Shown here one piece after another: positions 18,286-26,718 of a stretch of DNA of 64,000 bases; position 1 is the first letter of the stretch; each line of letters starts with the position of its first letter. The DNA lies in the NCBI GenBank assembly GCA_034429195.1, contig DAOUGQ010000014.1, positions 62,001 to 126,000 of the forward strand, written 5' to 3'. Source of the stretch: UBA4782 sp034429195 (GTDB taxonomy: Bacteria > Chloroflexota > Anaerolineae > Anaerolineales > Anaerolineaceae). Below the pieces are notes generated by a model. It saw only the letters and a list, made by a program, of their open reading frames with translations. It did not search any database and had not been told where the DNA came from. Made by a program: the position numbers and the translations under genes.

Positions 18286-18834
18286 CTATGATTCCGCTGC
18301 ATCCATTTCTGCCAGGATGATATACAACAGTTCCAGCAATACATTCTTGACTTTCTCTCGATCTACCGCAACGCAAGGAACTAGTTTGATCCCTTTATCC
18401 AGACGTAGGGCAATACGAATATCTTCCACATCCCATGCGTTAGCATCATCCTGCTTATTGGCAACAACCACATAAGGGGTCCGCGCATATGCCCTGAAGG
18501 TTTCCAGAATAAATCGTGCTTCTTTAAAAGTCTCAGGGCGGGTACTGTCTACCAGAACAACAAAACCTAACATCCCCTCAGAGAGGATTTCCCACATAAA
18601 ATCAAACCGCTTTTGACCAGGTGTTCCAAAAAGATAAAGAACCAGATCTTTATCTACTGTGATCCTTCCAAAATCCATTGCAACGGTTGTTGTACTCTTG
18701 ATTCTTTCAGCAGCACTGCTGATCTTTCGTTCAGTATTCACCACGTCGATCTCACTGATCGACCGGATGAATTCGGTTTTTCCAGCGCTGAAAGGTCCTG
18801 TAACAACGATTTTAAGATTCTGCATTTTTACCAT
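18286..18834 (-). CDS. MglA/CvnD-like small Ras-type GTPase
   Basis: The 182-residue GTPase has G1 GPFSAGKTEF (residues 13-22), a G2 region TTTVAMDFG, G3 as FGTPGQKRF in place of the usual DxxG, G4 NKQD and a G5-like CVAVD. The TTTVAMDFG...LYLFGTPGQ wording is shared by Streptomyces conservon CvnD proteins and relatives of the polarity switch MglA. It follows the DUF4388 gene by 6 bases, so the two proteins probably act together. No MglB/roadblock GAP is seen nearby. The role in signalling or polarity is inference. Confidence 0.88.
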   Translation of the reverse strand: MVKMQNLKIVVTGPFSAGKTEFIRSISEIDVVNTERKISSAAERIKSTTTVAMDFGRITVDKDLVLYLFGTPGQKRFDFMWEILSEGMLGFVVLVDSTRPETFKEARFILETFRAYARTPYVVVANKQDDANAWDVEDIRIALRLDKGIKLVPCVAVDREKVKNVLLELLYIILAEMDAAES

Positions 18835-18840
18835 ATCCCC

Positions 18841-19650
18841 TTAGATCGATCGAATTTTATCGATTATCTTGTTGATCAACGACCGCTGCTGCTGGCGATC
18901 TTTCGTCGGGAACATCCGGTCATGAAGAATTGGACTTGGTTCTGTATGTACATATTCGATCAGACCAGCCTGCATCAACCCAAAAATTACTCTACGAATT
19001 TCCATCTCATTCATGTGTGTAGCTCTGGCAATTTGCCTTAAGGAATTTCTGGGGTTAATAAAAGACACCACACGCCATTCTTCAACGCTCAGGTTCATAT
19101 TGCTGATATTTTTATCTGGGTGCTCACTGAATTGCATAGCCAGATCAAGACTGGGGATCTCTTCCTGTAGATGCTCCCATTCTCGGATCTGGCGGGATCC
19201 CTCAACAATCAGATTTTCCAGGTCAAGATTGATGGTTATCTTTTCCTCAAAAGATAGGCTATCCGTTTCAAAGTGAAATTCACCTTCCAACCAGGTAAAC
19301 ATTTTTCGCACTATTTCAGTGTAATAGTTTTGAACACATGCAACGATTTCCTCATAGGTGCTGTATCCCGCATTGATGAGCAGCAACCCGATTTCCTTGT
19401 CAGTCATTTGATTGACACGTTCCTGGAGTACCCGGTATTGCGATGGACTAATGCGATTACTTTGATACAGAATCGAAGACAGATTATTATCAGACCCAAT
19501 TCTGGCATAGATAAGTTTTCCACTCAAAAAAGCAAGTTGTGCCAAACCCTGTGATGATTCAATGAATAATGACCCCGTCTTTTTTGACAGGTTAATCAGA
19601 TTCAGTAATTGAGACAGGGAGAAATCTCGTAAATTACCTTTGAGTGCCAT
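18841..19650 (-). CDS. DUF4388 (PatA-like N-terminal) signalling protein
   Basis: The 269-residue protein starts MALKGNLRDFSLSQLLNLI, the classic DUF4388 opening. Further DUF4388 marks are KKTGSLFIESSQGLAQLAFLSGKLIYA and a FTWLEGEFHFE stretch near residue 135. A winged-helix-like C-terminal section (about 190-245, SLRQIARATHMNEMEIRRVIFGLMQAGLIEYV) looks like a DNA- or protein-binding wHTH. An upstream in-frame ATG at 19695 is unlikely because the domain begins exactly at 19650. It is cotranscribed with the MglA-like GTPase; DUF4388-GTPase pairs recur in Chloroflexota, Deinococcus and myxobacteria (from memory). Confidence 0.82.
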   Translation of the reverse strand: MALKGNLRDFSLSQLLNLINLSKKTGSLFIESSQGLAQLAFLSGKLIYARIGSDNNLSSILYQSNRISPSQYRVLQERVNQMTDKEIGLLLINAGYSTYEEIVACVQNYYTEIVRKMFTWLEGEFHFETDSLSFEEKITINLDLENLIVEGSRQIREWEHLQEEIPSLDLAMQFSEHPDKNISNMNLSVEEWRVVSFINPRNSLRQIARATHMNEMEIRRVIFGLMQAGLIEYVHTEPSPILHDRMFPTKDRQQQRSLINKIIDKIRSI

Positions 19651-19762
19651 GTTGCAGCCCTTTTCTGACCATGCAATGAGTATTATACAGGTCACAAGTA
19701 TAAAGCGCCAAATGATTACAGGTATAATTTCTTTGAAGATACATAATTATTTCAATCATACT

Positions 19763-21397
19763 ATGCCAGATTTAAACCAGACTTACGCGCGATACGATCA
19801 GGGAATGCTGCAAGCCATTGCAGAAAAATGGGCTGTTACGTTGGAACCAGCTACGACTGAACCACAGCGCATACAGTTGATCAGCAAAATCACCCATAAA
19901 ACTACCTTTACCGAAACCTTTGCCATCCTTTCTGATTCTGCAAGGCAGGCGATGATTGATCTGAAGATCATGGGTGGAACGCAGCCCTGGGTAGAATTTG
20001 CGAGACGTTATGGTGATATTCGTATCATGGGACCTGCACGCCGGAACCGCGAAAGACCCGATCACACACCCATCAATGCGGCTGAAGAACTGTATTATGC
20101 TGGCATGATCGGCAAAGAATTTTTGCCAGGCACAAATGAACCTCAGGAATTTGCTTTCATTCCCAAGGAAATATTGCTTTTTTTGAAATCGGACCAGAAT
20201 TTTAATGAGATACCACCAGGTCATGCTGCTTTATCGGAAGAAATTAAGGTAGCTCATCTGGCAACCACACAGCTTATAGACGATGTCTGCACCTTCCTGG
20301 CTGCCAAACGTAGTGATATAAAGCAAAACCAGTTCAAAGATTGGCTGTTCAGTGCGCCTTCTAACTTTCTTTTTGCCTTACTACAATCTTGTAACATCAT
20401 AGATGCATCTGGCATGCCAGATTCGCAAAGGGTACGCACTTTCCTGGAATTTTCCCGATCTGAAGCATTACATTTTCTTTATCAAAACTGGATTTCGAGT
20501 ACAACAATTAATGAACTTCGCCTATTAGGTGGTTTAATATTCGAAGGAACGTGGGAAAATCACCCACAACCCGCCCGGCAAACGATTATCAATTTCTTGC
20601 GGAAAGTCCCTGCAGACACCTGGTGGAATCTTGAATCGTTCATCCAGGGTATCAAACAGACCATCCCCGATTTTCAACGACCTGCAGGTGATTATGATTC
20701 ATGGTATATTCGCAGTGCCACAAATGGACAGTATCTCCGTGGTTTTTCCAGTTGGGATGAAGTAGATGGTTTTTTGATTCGCTATTTGATCATCCAACCT
20801 ATGCATTTACTCGGTCTGGTAGACCTTGCTTCTCACGAGAAAAACAATGAACCTGCTGCCTTTCGATGGTCACGCTGGGCATCTTCCCTTCTTGATGGGC
20901 ATCCCCCCAGCATAAAAGAACCAATTCCGGGAAAAATTCACCTGTTCAATTCGGGATTGATCACAGTTCCTCGCTCTGCTTCACGCCCAGCTCGTTACCA
21001 AATTGCCAGGTTCTGCCAATGGGAGAATAGAAAAGGAGATGACTTTCGATATCGCATTTCTCCTGCGGGATTTCAACAAGCCAGCAGACAGGGATTATCG
21101 CCTATGCAATTGATCCCTTTCTTACATAAGTATGCTGAAAATCCTCTTCCACCAGGTATTATCCAGGCAATTGAACATTGGGGAAAAACCGGAACAACGA
21201 CACATATGCAAACCGTTATCCTTCTCCGGCTTGAAAACCCAGAAGCATTGGAAAAATTGCAGCATACCAGAGCTGCAAGATACATAAATGAAGTTATTAC
21301 ACCGACCACTTGCCTGATCAAGCAGGGTAGCCAGGAGATCATACGTGATACACTGGCTGAATTAGGATATCTTATGGATATTGAGGTAGATGTATAA
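19763..21397 (+). CDS. helicase-C_3 / XPB-N-like protein without helicase motor
   Basis: The 544-residue protein has no Walker motifs. Its C-terminal 130 residues (FRYRISPAGFQQASRQGLSP, then LLRLENPEALEKLQHTRAARYI and TPTTCLIKQ...LAELGYLMD) resemble the helicase C_3 domain. That domain forms the N-terminal part of XPB-like helicases and occurs in stand-alone actinobacterial proteins. The N-terminal part is helical with winged-helix-like segments. The start is taken as ATG 19763 (MPDLNQTYARYDQGML), since the 41 upstream codons overlap the divergent DUF4388 gene; no clear Shine-Dalgarno is visible. A DNA-repair or transcription role is a guess. Confidence 0.65.
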   Translation: MPDLNQTYARYDQGMLQAIAEKWAVTLEPATTEPQRIQLISKITHKTTFTETFAILSDSARQAMIDLKIMGGTQPWVEFARRYGDIRIMGPARRNRERPDHTPINAAEELYYAGMIGKEFLPGTNEPQEFAFIPKEILLFLKSDQNFNEIPPGHAALSEEIKVAHLATTQLIDDVCTFLAAKRSDIKQNQFKDWLFSAPSNFLFALLQSCNIIDASGMPDSQRVRTFLEFSRSEALHFLYQNWISSTTINELRLLGGLIFEGTWENHPQPARQTIINFLRKVPADTWWNLESFIQGIKQTIPDFQRPAGDYDSWYIRSATNGQYLRGFSSWDEVDGFLIRYLIIQPMHLLGLVDLASHEKNNEPAAFRWSRWASSLLDGHPPSIKEPIPGKIHLFNSGLITVPRSASRPARYQIARFCQWENRKGDDFRYRISPAGFQQASRQGLSPMQLIPFLHKYAENPLPPGIIQAIEHWGKTGTTTHMQTVILLRLENPEALEKLQHTRAARYINEVITPTTCLIKQGSQEIIRDTLAELGYLMDIEVDV

Positions 21398-21449
21398 TTC
21401 CATTAAGAGAAAAAGCCTTTTCATTTTCTGAATTTAAGGAGATTTCTGA

Positions 21450-22631
21450 ATGAGTAAACGTCTAGACTGGATCAATCGTGAATTAGATGGATTGAAAGAA
21501 TCAGGACTATACAATAATATCCGTACAATCAGTAGTCCACAGGGAGCCTGGTTGGTTGTTGATGGAAAGAAAGTATTGAATTTTTGCTCCAACAATTATC
21601 TTGGGCTTGCTAATCGTCCCGAGATGATTGCTGCAGCCAAAAAAGGTTTGGATAAATACGGAGCTGGTCCGGCTGCAGTTCGCACTATTGCAGGAACAAT
21701 GGATCTCCACCTGGAATTGGAAAAGCGCATGGCTGCTTTTAAAGGCGTTGAAGCTGCCATTACTTTTCAATCGGGTTTTTGCGCCAATCTGGCTACCATC
21801 CAGGCATTGATCACCAAAGAAGATGCCATCTTTTCGGATGAACTCAATCATGCCAGCATCATCGATGGATGCCGGCTTTCAGGTGGACGCATTATCCGCT
21901 TTGCTCATGCAAACCCGGCAGATCTGGAACGTGTGATCAAAGAGAATGAAGGGACTTATCGCCGGGCAATCATCATTACAGATGGTGTGTTCAGCATGGA
22001 TGGGGACCTTGCTCCTTTGGATGCCATTTATGAGATCGCTCATGCTTACGATATTATGCTTATGGTTGATGACGCACATGGCGAAGGCGTGGTAGGCAAA
22101 GGTGGTCGCGGCATAGTGGATCACTTTGGATTACACGGAAAAGTGGATGTGGAAGTTGGTACACTTTCCAAAGCCTTTGGTGTTATGGGTGGTGTAGTTG
22201 CTGGCAATGCGGTCATCGTTGAATGGCTTCGCCAGCGCGGGCGCCCATTCTTGTTTTCTTCAGCCATGACTCCTGCAGATGTCTCAGCTTGCATCGCAGC
22301 ATTGGATATTCTCGAAGGTTCCACAGAATTGGTAGACAAACTTTGGGAAAACACTCACTACTTTAAAGCTGAAATGAAGAAAGCAGGTTTTGATACAGGT
22401 GGAAGCGTAACCCCCATAACTCCTATCATGTTGGGTGAAGCATCTTTGGCACAACAATTCTCACGTGAATTATTCGAAGAAGGTGTTTTTGCCATGTCCA
22501 TCGGCTTCCCCACAGTACCAAGAGGGAAAGCCCGCATTCGTGTGATGATCTCAGCTGCTCATAGCAAATCAGACCTGGATCAGGGATTGGAAATATTCGT
22601 AAAAGTGGGCAAGAAATTGGGCGTGATCTAA
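21450..22631 (+). CDS. kbl: 2-amino-3-ketobutyrate CoA ligase / glycine C-acetyltransferase
   Basis: The 393-residue PLP enzyme of the alpha-oxoamine synthase family has NFCSNNYLGLANRPEM, GAGPAAVRTIAGTMDLHLELE, FSDELNHASIIDGCRLS, LMVDDAHGEGVVGKGGRG and the PLP-lysine motif GTLSKAFGVMGG. This length and wording fit Kbl, which converts 2-amino-3-oxobutyrate and CoA to glycine and acetyl-CoA in threonine breakdown. BioF and serine palmitoyltransferase-like members are close, so assignment within the family is not absolute. No threonine dehydrogenase adjoins it. It has a good AAGGAG Shine-Dalgarno and a hairpin after the stop. Confidence 0.9.
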   Translation: MSKRLDWINRELDGLKESGLYNNIRTISSPQGAWLVVDGKKVLNFCSNNYLGLANRPEMIAAAKKGLDKYGAGPAAVRTIAGTMDLHLELEKRMAAFKGVEAAITFQSGFCANLATIQALITKEDAIFSDELNHASIIDGCRLSGGRIIRFAHANPADLERVIKENEGTYRRAIIITDGVFSMDGDLAPLDAIYEIAHAYDIMLMVDDAHGEGVVGKGGRGIVDHFGLHGKVDVEVGTLSKAFGVMGGVVAGNAVIVEWLRQRGRPFLFSSAMTPADVSACIAALDILEGSTELVDKLWENTHYFKAEMKKAGFDTGGSVTPITPIMLGEASLAQQFSRELFEEGVFAMSIGFPTVPRGKARIRVMISAAHSKSDLDQGLEIFVKVGKKLGVI

Positions 22632-22646
22632 TTCTTTAACATGATT

Positions 22647-22681
22647 ACAAAGAGCTGGGGAATATTCACCCGGCTCTTTGT
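22647..22681 (+). terminator. hairpin downstream of kbl, probable terminator
   Basis: ACAAAGAGC (22647-22655) pairs with GCTCTTTGT (22673-22681), and the inner GGG/CCC pairs extend the stem around an AT loop. The U-run after it is poor (TAGTTAAAT), so termination strength is uncertain. It lies 15 bases past the kbl stop. Confidence 0.55.
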
Positions 22682-22690
22682 AGTTAAATA

Positions 22691-22860
22691 GACCACCGCC
22701 AGTCATTTGGACATGACTGGCGGTGTCCAGGGAGGGAAACCACCCTCTGCTCCAATAAAATGCCACCATGCGGGGGGAACACGTTGGCGATTTGCAGAGT
22801 AGTGGCAACACCGTTTCTACCAGTAAAATTTTCTCGGTGTCGGAGATAATATACACCAGA
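22691..22860. ncRNA. structured intergenic element, candidate noncoding RNA
   Basis: This GC-rich island inside AT-rich DNA can form several helices. The arms ACCGCCAGTCAT (22695-22706) and ATGACTGGCGGT (22713-22724) form a perfect 12-bp hairpin. AGGGAGG and CCACCCT close a GAAA tetraloop (22729-22746). CTCTGC (22745-22750) pairs with GCAGAG (22794-22799), while TGCCAC (22761-22766) pairs with GTGGCA (22802-22807), a crossing pattern that would be a pseudoknot. GGTGT/ACACC pair at 22836-22857. I do not recognise it as SRP RNA, RNase P RNA, tmRNA or a known riboswitch. Strand is undecided. Confidence 0.35.
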
Positions 22861-22976
22861 ATTGTCTAATTAGAATTAAAAAGCATTAAGAGGTCTGTTA
22901 GGGTATCTCCTCCGGTTTTAATATTTCAAGACATTTTCCTTGCATAAATGAGAATCGCTTAAGAGGATTTTCACAA

Positions 22977-23450
22977 TCAAACAGATCTTCCTTTTTTACG
23001 GAATTGTTCAAGCCAGTATTCAACTTCCTCATCATTTGAGGCACGAATAGAATCACTATTTCGAGCTGCGTTCAGTACCTGCTGCAATTCTCTTGAAAAT
23101 ACAGCCGAGTCCATGATGGAAGCATGGTAGGCTTTTGCCCCTACTTGTATCCGATGATCAGAACTGACCACGATAACATTTTTAGCGGCTTTTTGCAGGT
23201 GTTTCAAATGAGCCAGTATCGCATCATCTGCGGTAGAACCAACCGGAATATTATGCACAATGATAGTCTCCACCCTTCGCCTGCCACTATGCCCTGCAGG
23301 TGCTCCATCAAAAAACACTTCAACAGCTCGCTGTCGTATTTTACGAAAGATCAGCAGTTGTTGAATTAAAACATTTTCATCATCCAGATCTCTTAACTGC
23401 AGCCCGGGAATATGTGGAATTAAATTGTGTCCATCAATGATGTAAGTCAA
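22977..23450 (-). CDS. NYN-domain (YacP-like) ribonuclease
   Basis: The 157-residue protein starts TTG (TYIIDGHNLIPHIPGL) and belongs to the PIN-like NYN/YacP family. Acidic residues expected in the metal site are visible in IIDGHN (residues 4-9), FFDGAP, the TADDAI motif and VVSSDHRI. Such proteins (YacP/Rae1 relatives) are ribosome- or RNA-associated endoribonucleases. It stands alone on the minus strand, divergent from the lamin-tail gene, with the structured intergenic element downstream. The TTG start is used because no ATG or GTG precedes the first strand of the domain. Confidence 0.85.
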   Translation of the reverse strand: MTYIIDGHNLIPHIPGLQLRDLDDENVLIQQLLIFRKIRQRAVEVFFDGAPAGHSGRRRVETIIVHNIPVGSTADDAILAHLKHLQKAAKNVIVVSSDHRIQVGAKAYHASIMDSAVFSRELQQVLNAARNSDSIRASNDEEVEYWLEQFRKKGRSV

Positions 23451-23537
23451 ATCTGCTCTCGATTTTCACACCATGTTAAGTCACAGTGTTTCTTCCATTT
23501 TATCGGAAAATTATGCTATGATTCATAGAGAATCGTC

Positions 23538-24026
23538 ATGAAAATACCACGAAATTGGCTGCCATTTTTATTAGTAAACATCATCGTCTCTGCTGCCACA
23601 GTTTTGATTGTATTAACAATCTGGACTTTGATACGACAAAATTCAGCCCCTTCAGTTTCATATACCGTTACTGAAAGCAGCCAAACACAGCAAGAAGCAA
23701 CTCTACCGCCTTTGGATAAACAGGTGATTAAGATCGAGAATGTCTTTGGTGCTGGCGATTTACAATCCGAAGTGGTTCGCATCCGCATGGTGGGTGATAA
23801 TCCCCTACAGATGCAAGATTGGACATTGCAGGATAATGATGGAAACACATTTACTTTTCCTGATCTTACCCTATACAGCGGTGTAGTAGAGGTGTATTCC
23901 AGATCAGGAAACAACACAGTCATTTCACTCTATTGGGGATCAAGCCAACCCATCTGGCAACAGGGTGAATTAGTTACTGTATATGATCCGGATGGCAATT
24001 TGCGATCCAGTTATCAAATACCATAA
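23538..24026 (+). CDS. membrane-anchored lamin-tail-domain protein
   Basis: The 162-residue protein has an N-terminal signal anchor (WLPFLLVNIIVSAATVLIVLTIWTL, residues 7-31) and a Ser/Thr/Gln linker. A C-terminal lamin-tail fold covers about residues 62-160, with VIKIENVFGAGDLQSEVVRI, NPLQMQDWTLQDNDGN, FTFPDLTLYSG, VEVYS, and GSSQPIWQQGELVTVYDPDG. Bacterial LTD proteins are extracytoplasmic and of unclear function, often near nucleases. It lies 11 bases ahead of dnaX, so it may be the first gene of the dnaX-ybaB-recR operon. Confidence 0.82.
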   Translation: MKIPRNWLPFLLVNIIVSAATVLIVLTIWTLIRQNSAPSVSYTVTESSQTQQEATLPPLDKQVIKIENVFGAGDLQSEVVRIRMVGDNPLQMQDWTLQDNDGNTFTFPDLTLYSGVVEVYSRSGNNTVISLYWGSSQPIWQQGELVTVYDPDGNLRSSYQIP

Positions 24027-24037
24027 GCAGGAGTGCA

Positions 24038-25693
24038 ATGAAAAAAGCGCTTTATCGAGAATGGCGACCCAGCCGGTGGGACCAGGTCGTTGGACAGGAA
24101 CATATTATTCATACTTTGAAAAATGCTATTCAAAGCGGCAGAACAGCGCATGCCTATTTATTCGCTGGTCCTCGCGGTACAGGGAAAACCACCACTGCCC
24201 GTCTACTGGCGAAGGCTGTCAATTGCTTGAATGAAAATCTTGCGGAGCGTCCATGTGATGAATGTGATACCTGCAAGCAGATCAACAAAGGGCAATACCT
24301 GGATCTGATCGAGATCGATGCTGCTTCAAACACAAGCGTCGATGATGTACGTGAACTGCGCGACAAAATCAATTTCAGCCCGACAAGCGGGAGATATAAA
24401 GTTTATATCATTGATGAAGTCCATATGCTTTCCACAGCAGCCTTCAACGCCCTATTAAAAACCCTTGAAGAACCTCCTTCGCATGCGATTTTTGTATTGG
24501 CGACTACCGAGATCCATAAAATCCCTGCCACGGTTCTTTCTCGCTGCCAACGATATGAGTTCCGACGCATTCCCGTACCTGAAATGGTGAAATACCTGCA
24601 GGCAAAATGTGCTGCGGAGAAAATTAATATTGAACCAGATGCATTGACACTGATAGCCCGACAGGCTACTGGCTCCATGCGCGATGCCATTTCATTGCTT
24701 GACCAGCTTGCTTCAACTGGAGATAAGGTTACTCTCACCTACGCGCAACAGGTTTTGGGTACTGCCACCAGCCAGGCAGTGGTTGAAATCGTAGATGCAA
24801 TCATACAGCATCAGGCAGCTTCAGGCTTGAATATCATCCAGCATGCCCTGGATGCGGGTACTGATCCTCGTCAGTTTGCCAGACAGATTGTGGATTATTT
24901 GCGAAATCTCCTGTTAGCAAAAATGGGAAAGATTGATCAGCCAGAAGCTTCTGTTGAAATTCGACTGAAATTACAGCAGCAATCTGATGCGCTGTTGATT
25001 CAGCATATTCTCGAAACAATTCGAGCATTTAATGAAGCGGCAACAGAAACCCGGCTTGGTTGGCAACCCGGACTGCAGCTCGAGCTTGCTCTGGCAGAAT
25101 CCATCAATTGGAAAGCTGATATGCAACCTGCAAATCAACCAGTAACTCAAACAGTACCAGTTGAAACAGAGCAAAAAGCACCCTTTAGACCTGCAGCATC
25201 ATCTCAGGGAAAGTCGGTATCACCAAAACCAGTACCAGCACAAACGCCTAACCCGTCTGAAATAGAAAAGCAGGCTACTATCCCTGAACCTTCAAAAAAA
25301 GAAGCGCAATTACAGAATACTGCAGCAGGTATCTCAACAGAATCAGGCATCAATCTAAAGGATGTTCAAAGTCAGTGGAGACAGGTGAAAGAGCTAGTCC
25401 GCAAGATCAGACCTGCCACAGAAGGGTTGTTGAATTCATGCCAGCTTCTGAGTATGAAAGGAAATGTACTCGTTCTGGCATTTGCGAATGACGTCATTAA
25501 ATCGAAAATGGAGACAAAAGAAAATATTGCGCTTACATGCAGCGCTTTGAAGCAGGTATTCGAGAGAGATCTTGAAATTTCATGTGTTTTAAATAATAGA
25601 GCCACAGGTGTGCCCATCGATGTAGATATTGAAGAAAATGGAATAGTACGGGCAGCACTGAATCTGGGTGGCGTGATTAAAAAGAAGGAGTAA
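24038..25693 (+). CDS. dnaX: DNA polymerase III subunit gamma/tau
   Basis: The 551-residue clamp-loader ATPase has the N-terminal YREWRPSRWDQVVGQEHI, Walker A GPRGTGKTTTARLLAKAVNC (about 44-63), a four-Cys zinc module (C63 and the CDECDTCKQ cluster), Walker B VYIIDEVHML and sensor 1 VLATTE. A collar domain follows, then a Pro/Gln/Lys-rich linker (about 365-440) and a C-terminal tau-like domain. No programmed-frameshift slippery A-run is obvious in the linker, but it was not searched exhaustively. An AGGAG Shine-Dalgarno lies 5 bases upstream, and ybaB begins 4 bases after the stop. Confidence 0.96.
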   Translation: MKKALYREWRPSRWDQVVGQEHIIHTLKNAIQSGRTAHAYLFAGPRGTGKTTTARLLAKAVNCLNENLAERPCDECDTCKQINKGQYLDLIEIDAASNTSVDDVRELRDKINFSPTSGRYKVYIIDEVHMLSTAAFNALLKTLEEPPSHAIFVLATTEIHKIPATVLSRCQRYEFRRIPVPEMVKYLQAKCAAEKINIEPDALTLIARQATGSMRDAISLLDQLASTGDKVTLTYAQQVLGTATSQAVVEIVDAIIQHQAASGLNIIQHALDAGTDPRQFARQIVDYLRNLLLAKMGKIDQPEASVEIRLKLQQQSDALLIQHILETIRAFNEAATETRLGWQPGLQLELALAESINWKADMQPANQPVTQTVPVETEQKAPFRPAASSQGKSVSPKPVPAQTPNPSEIEKQATIPEPSKKEAQLQNTAAGISTESGINLKDVQSQWRQVKELVRKIRPATEGLLNSCQLLSMKGNVLVLAFANDVIKSKMETKENIALTCSALKQVFERDLEISCVLNNRATGVPIDVDIEENGIVRAALNLGGVIKKKE

Positions 25694-25697
25694 ATAA

Positions 25698-26039
25698 ATG
25701 GCAAAAGGATTTAATCGTGGGATGGCACCTTCTGGTGGTCAGGCAGGTATGCTTTCACAGATCAGAAAACTGCAGGAACAGATGGAGAAAGCCCAGGAAG
25801 AACTTAAGACAGAAACCGTTACGGTTTCTGCAGGTGGCGGAGTAGTAACCGCTACCATCACAGGCGACCAACAGTTCACTGCATTCACCATTGACCCTGA
25901 ACTGCTCAAAGATGCCGATGCTGAAATGTTGCAAGACCTGGTATTAAGTGCTGCGAATATGGCATTGGAAAAATCAAAAGAAATGGCAGCCGAACGGATG
26001 GGACCTCTGGCTGGCGGTTTGCCCGGTTTCGGATTCTAG
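25698..26039 (+). CDS. ybaB: YbaB/EbfC nucleoid-associated protein
   Basis: The 113-residue protein shows a Met/Gly-rich N-terminus, then the YbaB core: LSQIRKLQEQMEKAQEELKT, VTVSAGGGVVTATITGDQQF, TAFTIDPELLKDADAEMLQDLV and a helical C-terminus (AANMALEKSKEMAAERM). YbaB dimers bind DNA and are nearly always encoded with dnaX and recR, as here. Its stop lies 5 bases before the recR ATG. Confidence 0.96.
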   Translation: MAKGFNRGMAPSGGQAGMLSQIRKLQEQMEKAQEELKTETVTVSAGGGVVTATITGDQQFTAFTIDPELLKDADAEMLQDLVLSAANMALEKSKEMAAERMGPLAGGLPGFGF

Positions 26040-26043
26040 CTCC

Positions 26044-26652
26044 ATGGCTGTACTACCTGCCCCGGTTCAAAATCTGATAGATGCCTTTTCGCGCCTGCCT
26101 GGTATAGGACCAAAAACCGCATCGCGATTGGCGTTCTTTCTGCTGAGAACACAAAACAACTTACCACAGCAACTGGCTGATGCTCTGATCGCACTCCAGA
26201 CTGCTACGGGAATGTGCCCGCAATGTTTCAACATCACTCTGGCAGATCAACCATTATGTGACATCTGTGCAGACAGCCGACGTGACCCCGGGTTGATTTG
26301 CGTGGTGGAAGAAGCCCTGGATGTATTGGCTCTGGAACGCACCGGTGGGTATAACGGGCATTATCATGTACTGCACGGTGTGCTCTCCCCTATCGAAGGT
26401 ATTGGACCTGATGATCTGAAGATCAAATCTCTATTGGAAAGAGTGGAGAAGGGAAATATTCGCGAGATCATTTTGGCAACCAACCCCAGTATGGAGGGTG
26501 ACGCCACTGCTTTATACCTTAAGCAGCAATTGGCTTCCAGTGGAATCCACATAACCCGACTTGCACGTGGCTTGCCAATGGGTGGCGATCTGGAATATGC
26601 CGATCAGAACACCATCTTACGGGCGCTTGCTGGTCGCCAGGATATGGGATAG
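26044..26652 (+). CDS. recR: recombination protein RecR
   Basis: The 202-residue protein has the full RecR order: the HhH segment FSRLPGIGPKTASRLAFFLL, a zinc finger of CPQC...CDIC (residues 60-75), and a Toprim domain (ICVVEEALDVLALERTGGYN, HVLHGVLSPIEGIGPDD, EIILATNPSMEGDATALYL). The C-terminal block is RLARGLPMGGDLEYADQNTILRALAGR. It loads RecA at gaps together with RecO and RecF. The ATG at 26044 is chosen because it begins right at the family N-terminus. No good Shine-Dalgarno is seen, so coupling to ybaB is likely. Confidence 0.96.
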   Translation: MAVLPAPVQNLIDAFSRLPGIGPKTASRLAFFLLRTQNNLPQQLADALIALQTATGMCPQCFNITLADQPLCDICADSRRDPGLICVVEEALDVLALERTGGYNGHYHVLHGVLSPIEGIGPDDLKIKSLLERVEKGNIREIILATNPSMEGDATALYLKQQLASSGIHITRLARGLPMGGDLEYADQNTILRALAGRQDMG

Positions 26653-26671
26653 GTTCTTTGCCATGGGAATC

Positions 26672-26706
26672 AAAAAGGGTGCGTCAGTATATCATCGCAC
26701 CCTTTT
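26672..26706. terminator. bidirectional rho-independent terminator
   Basis: AAAAAGGGTGCG and CGCACCCTTTTT form a perfect 12-bp stem with an 11-base loop. A T-rich stretch follows on the plus strand (CTATTTATTTTTT) and the A-tract supplies a U-run for the minus strand. It separates recR from the convergent HerA-like gene. Confidence 0.9.
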
Positions 26707-26718
26707 TCTATTTATTTT

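Noticed and set aside
22569..22856. 95-codon minus-strand ORF over the kbl end and the structured element
   Set aside because: It crosses the kbl terminator hairpin and the GC-rich hairpins, and the translation shows no family features.
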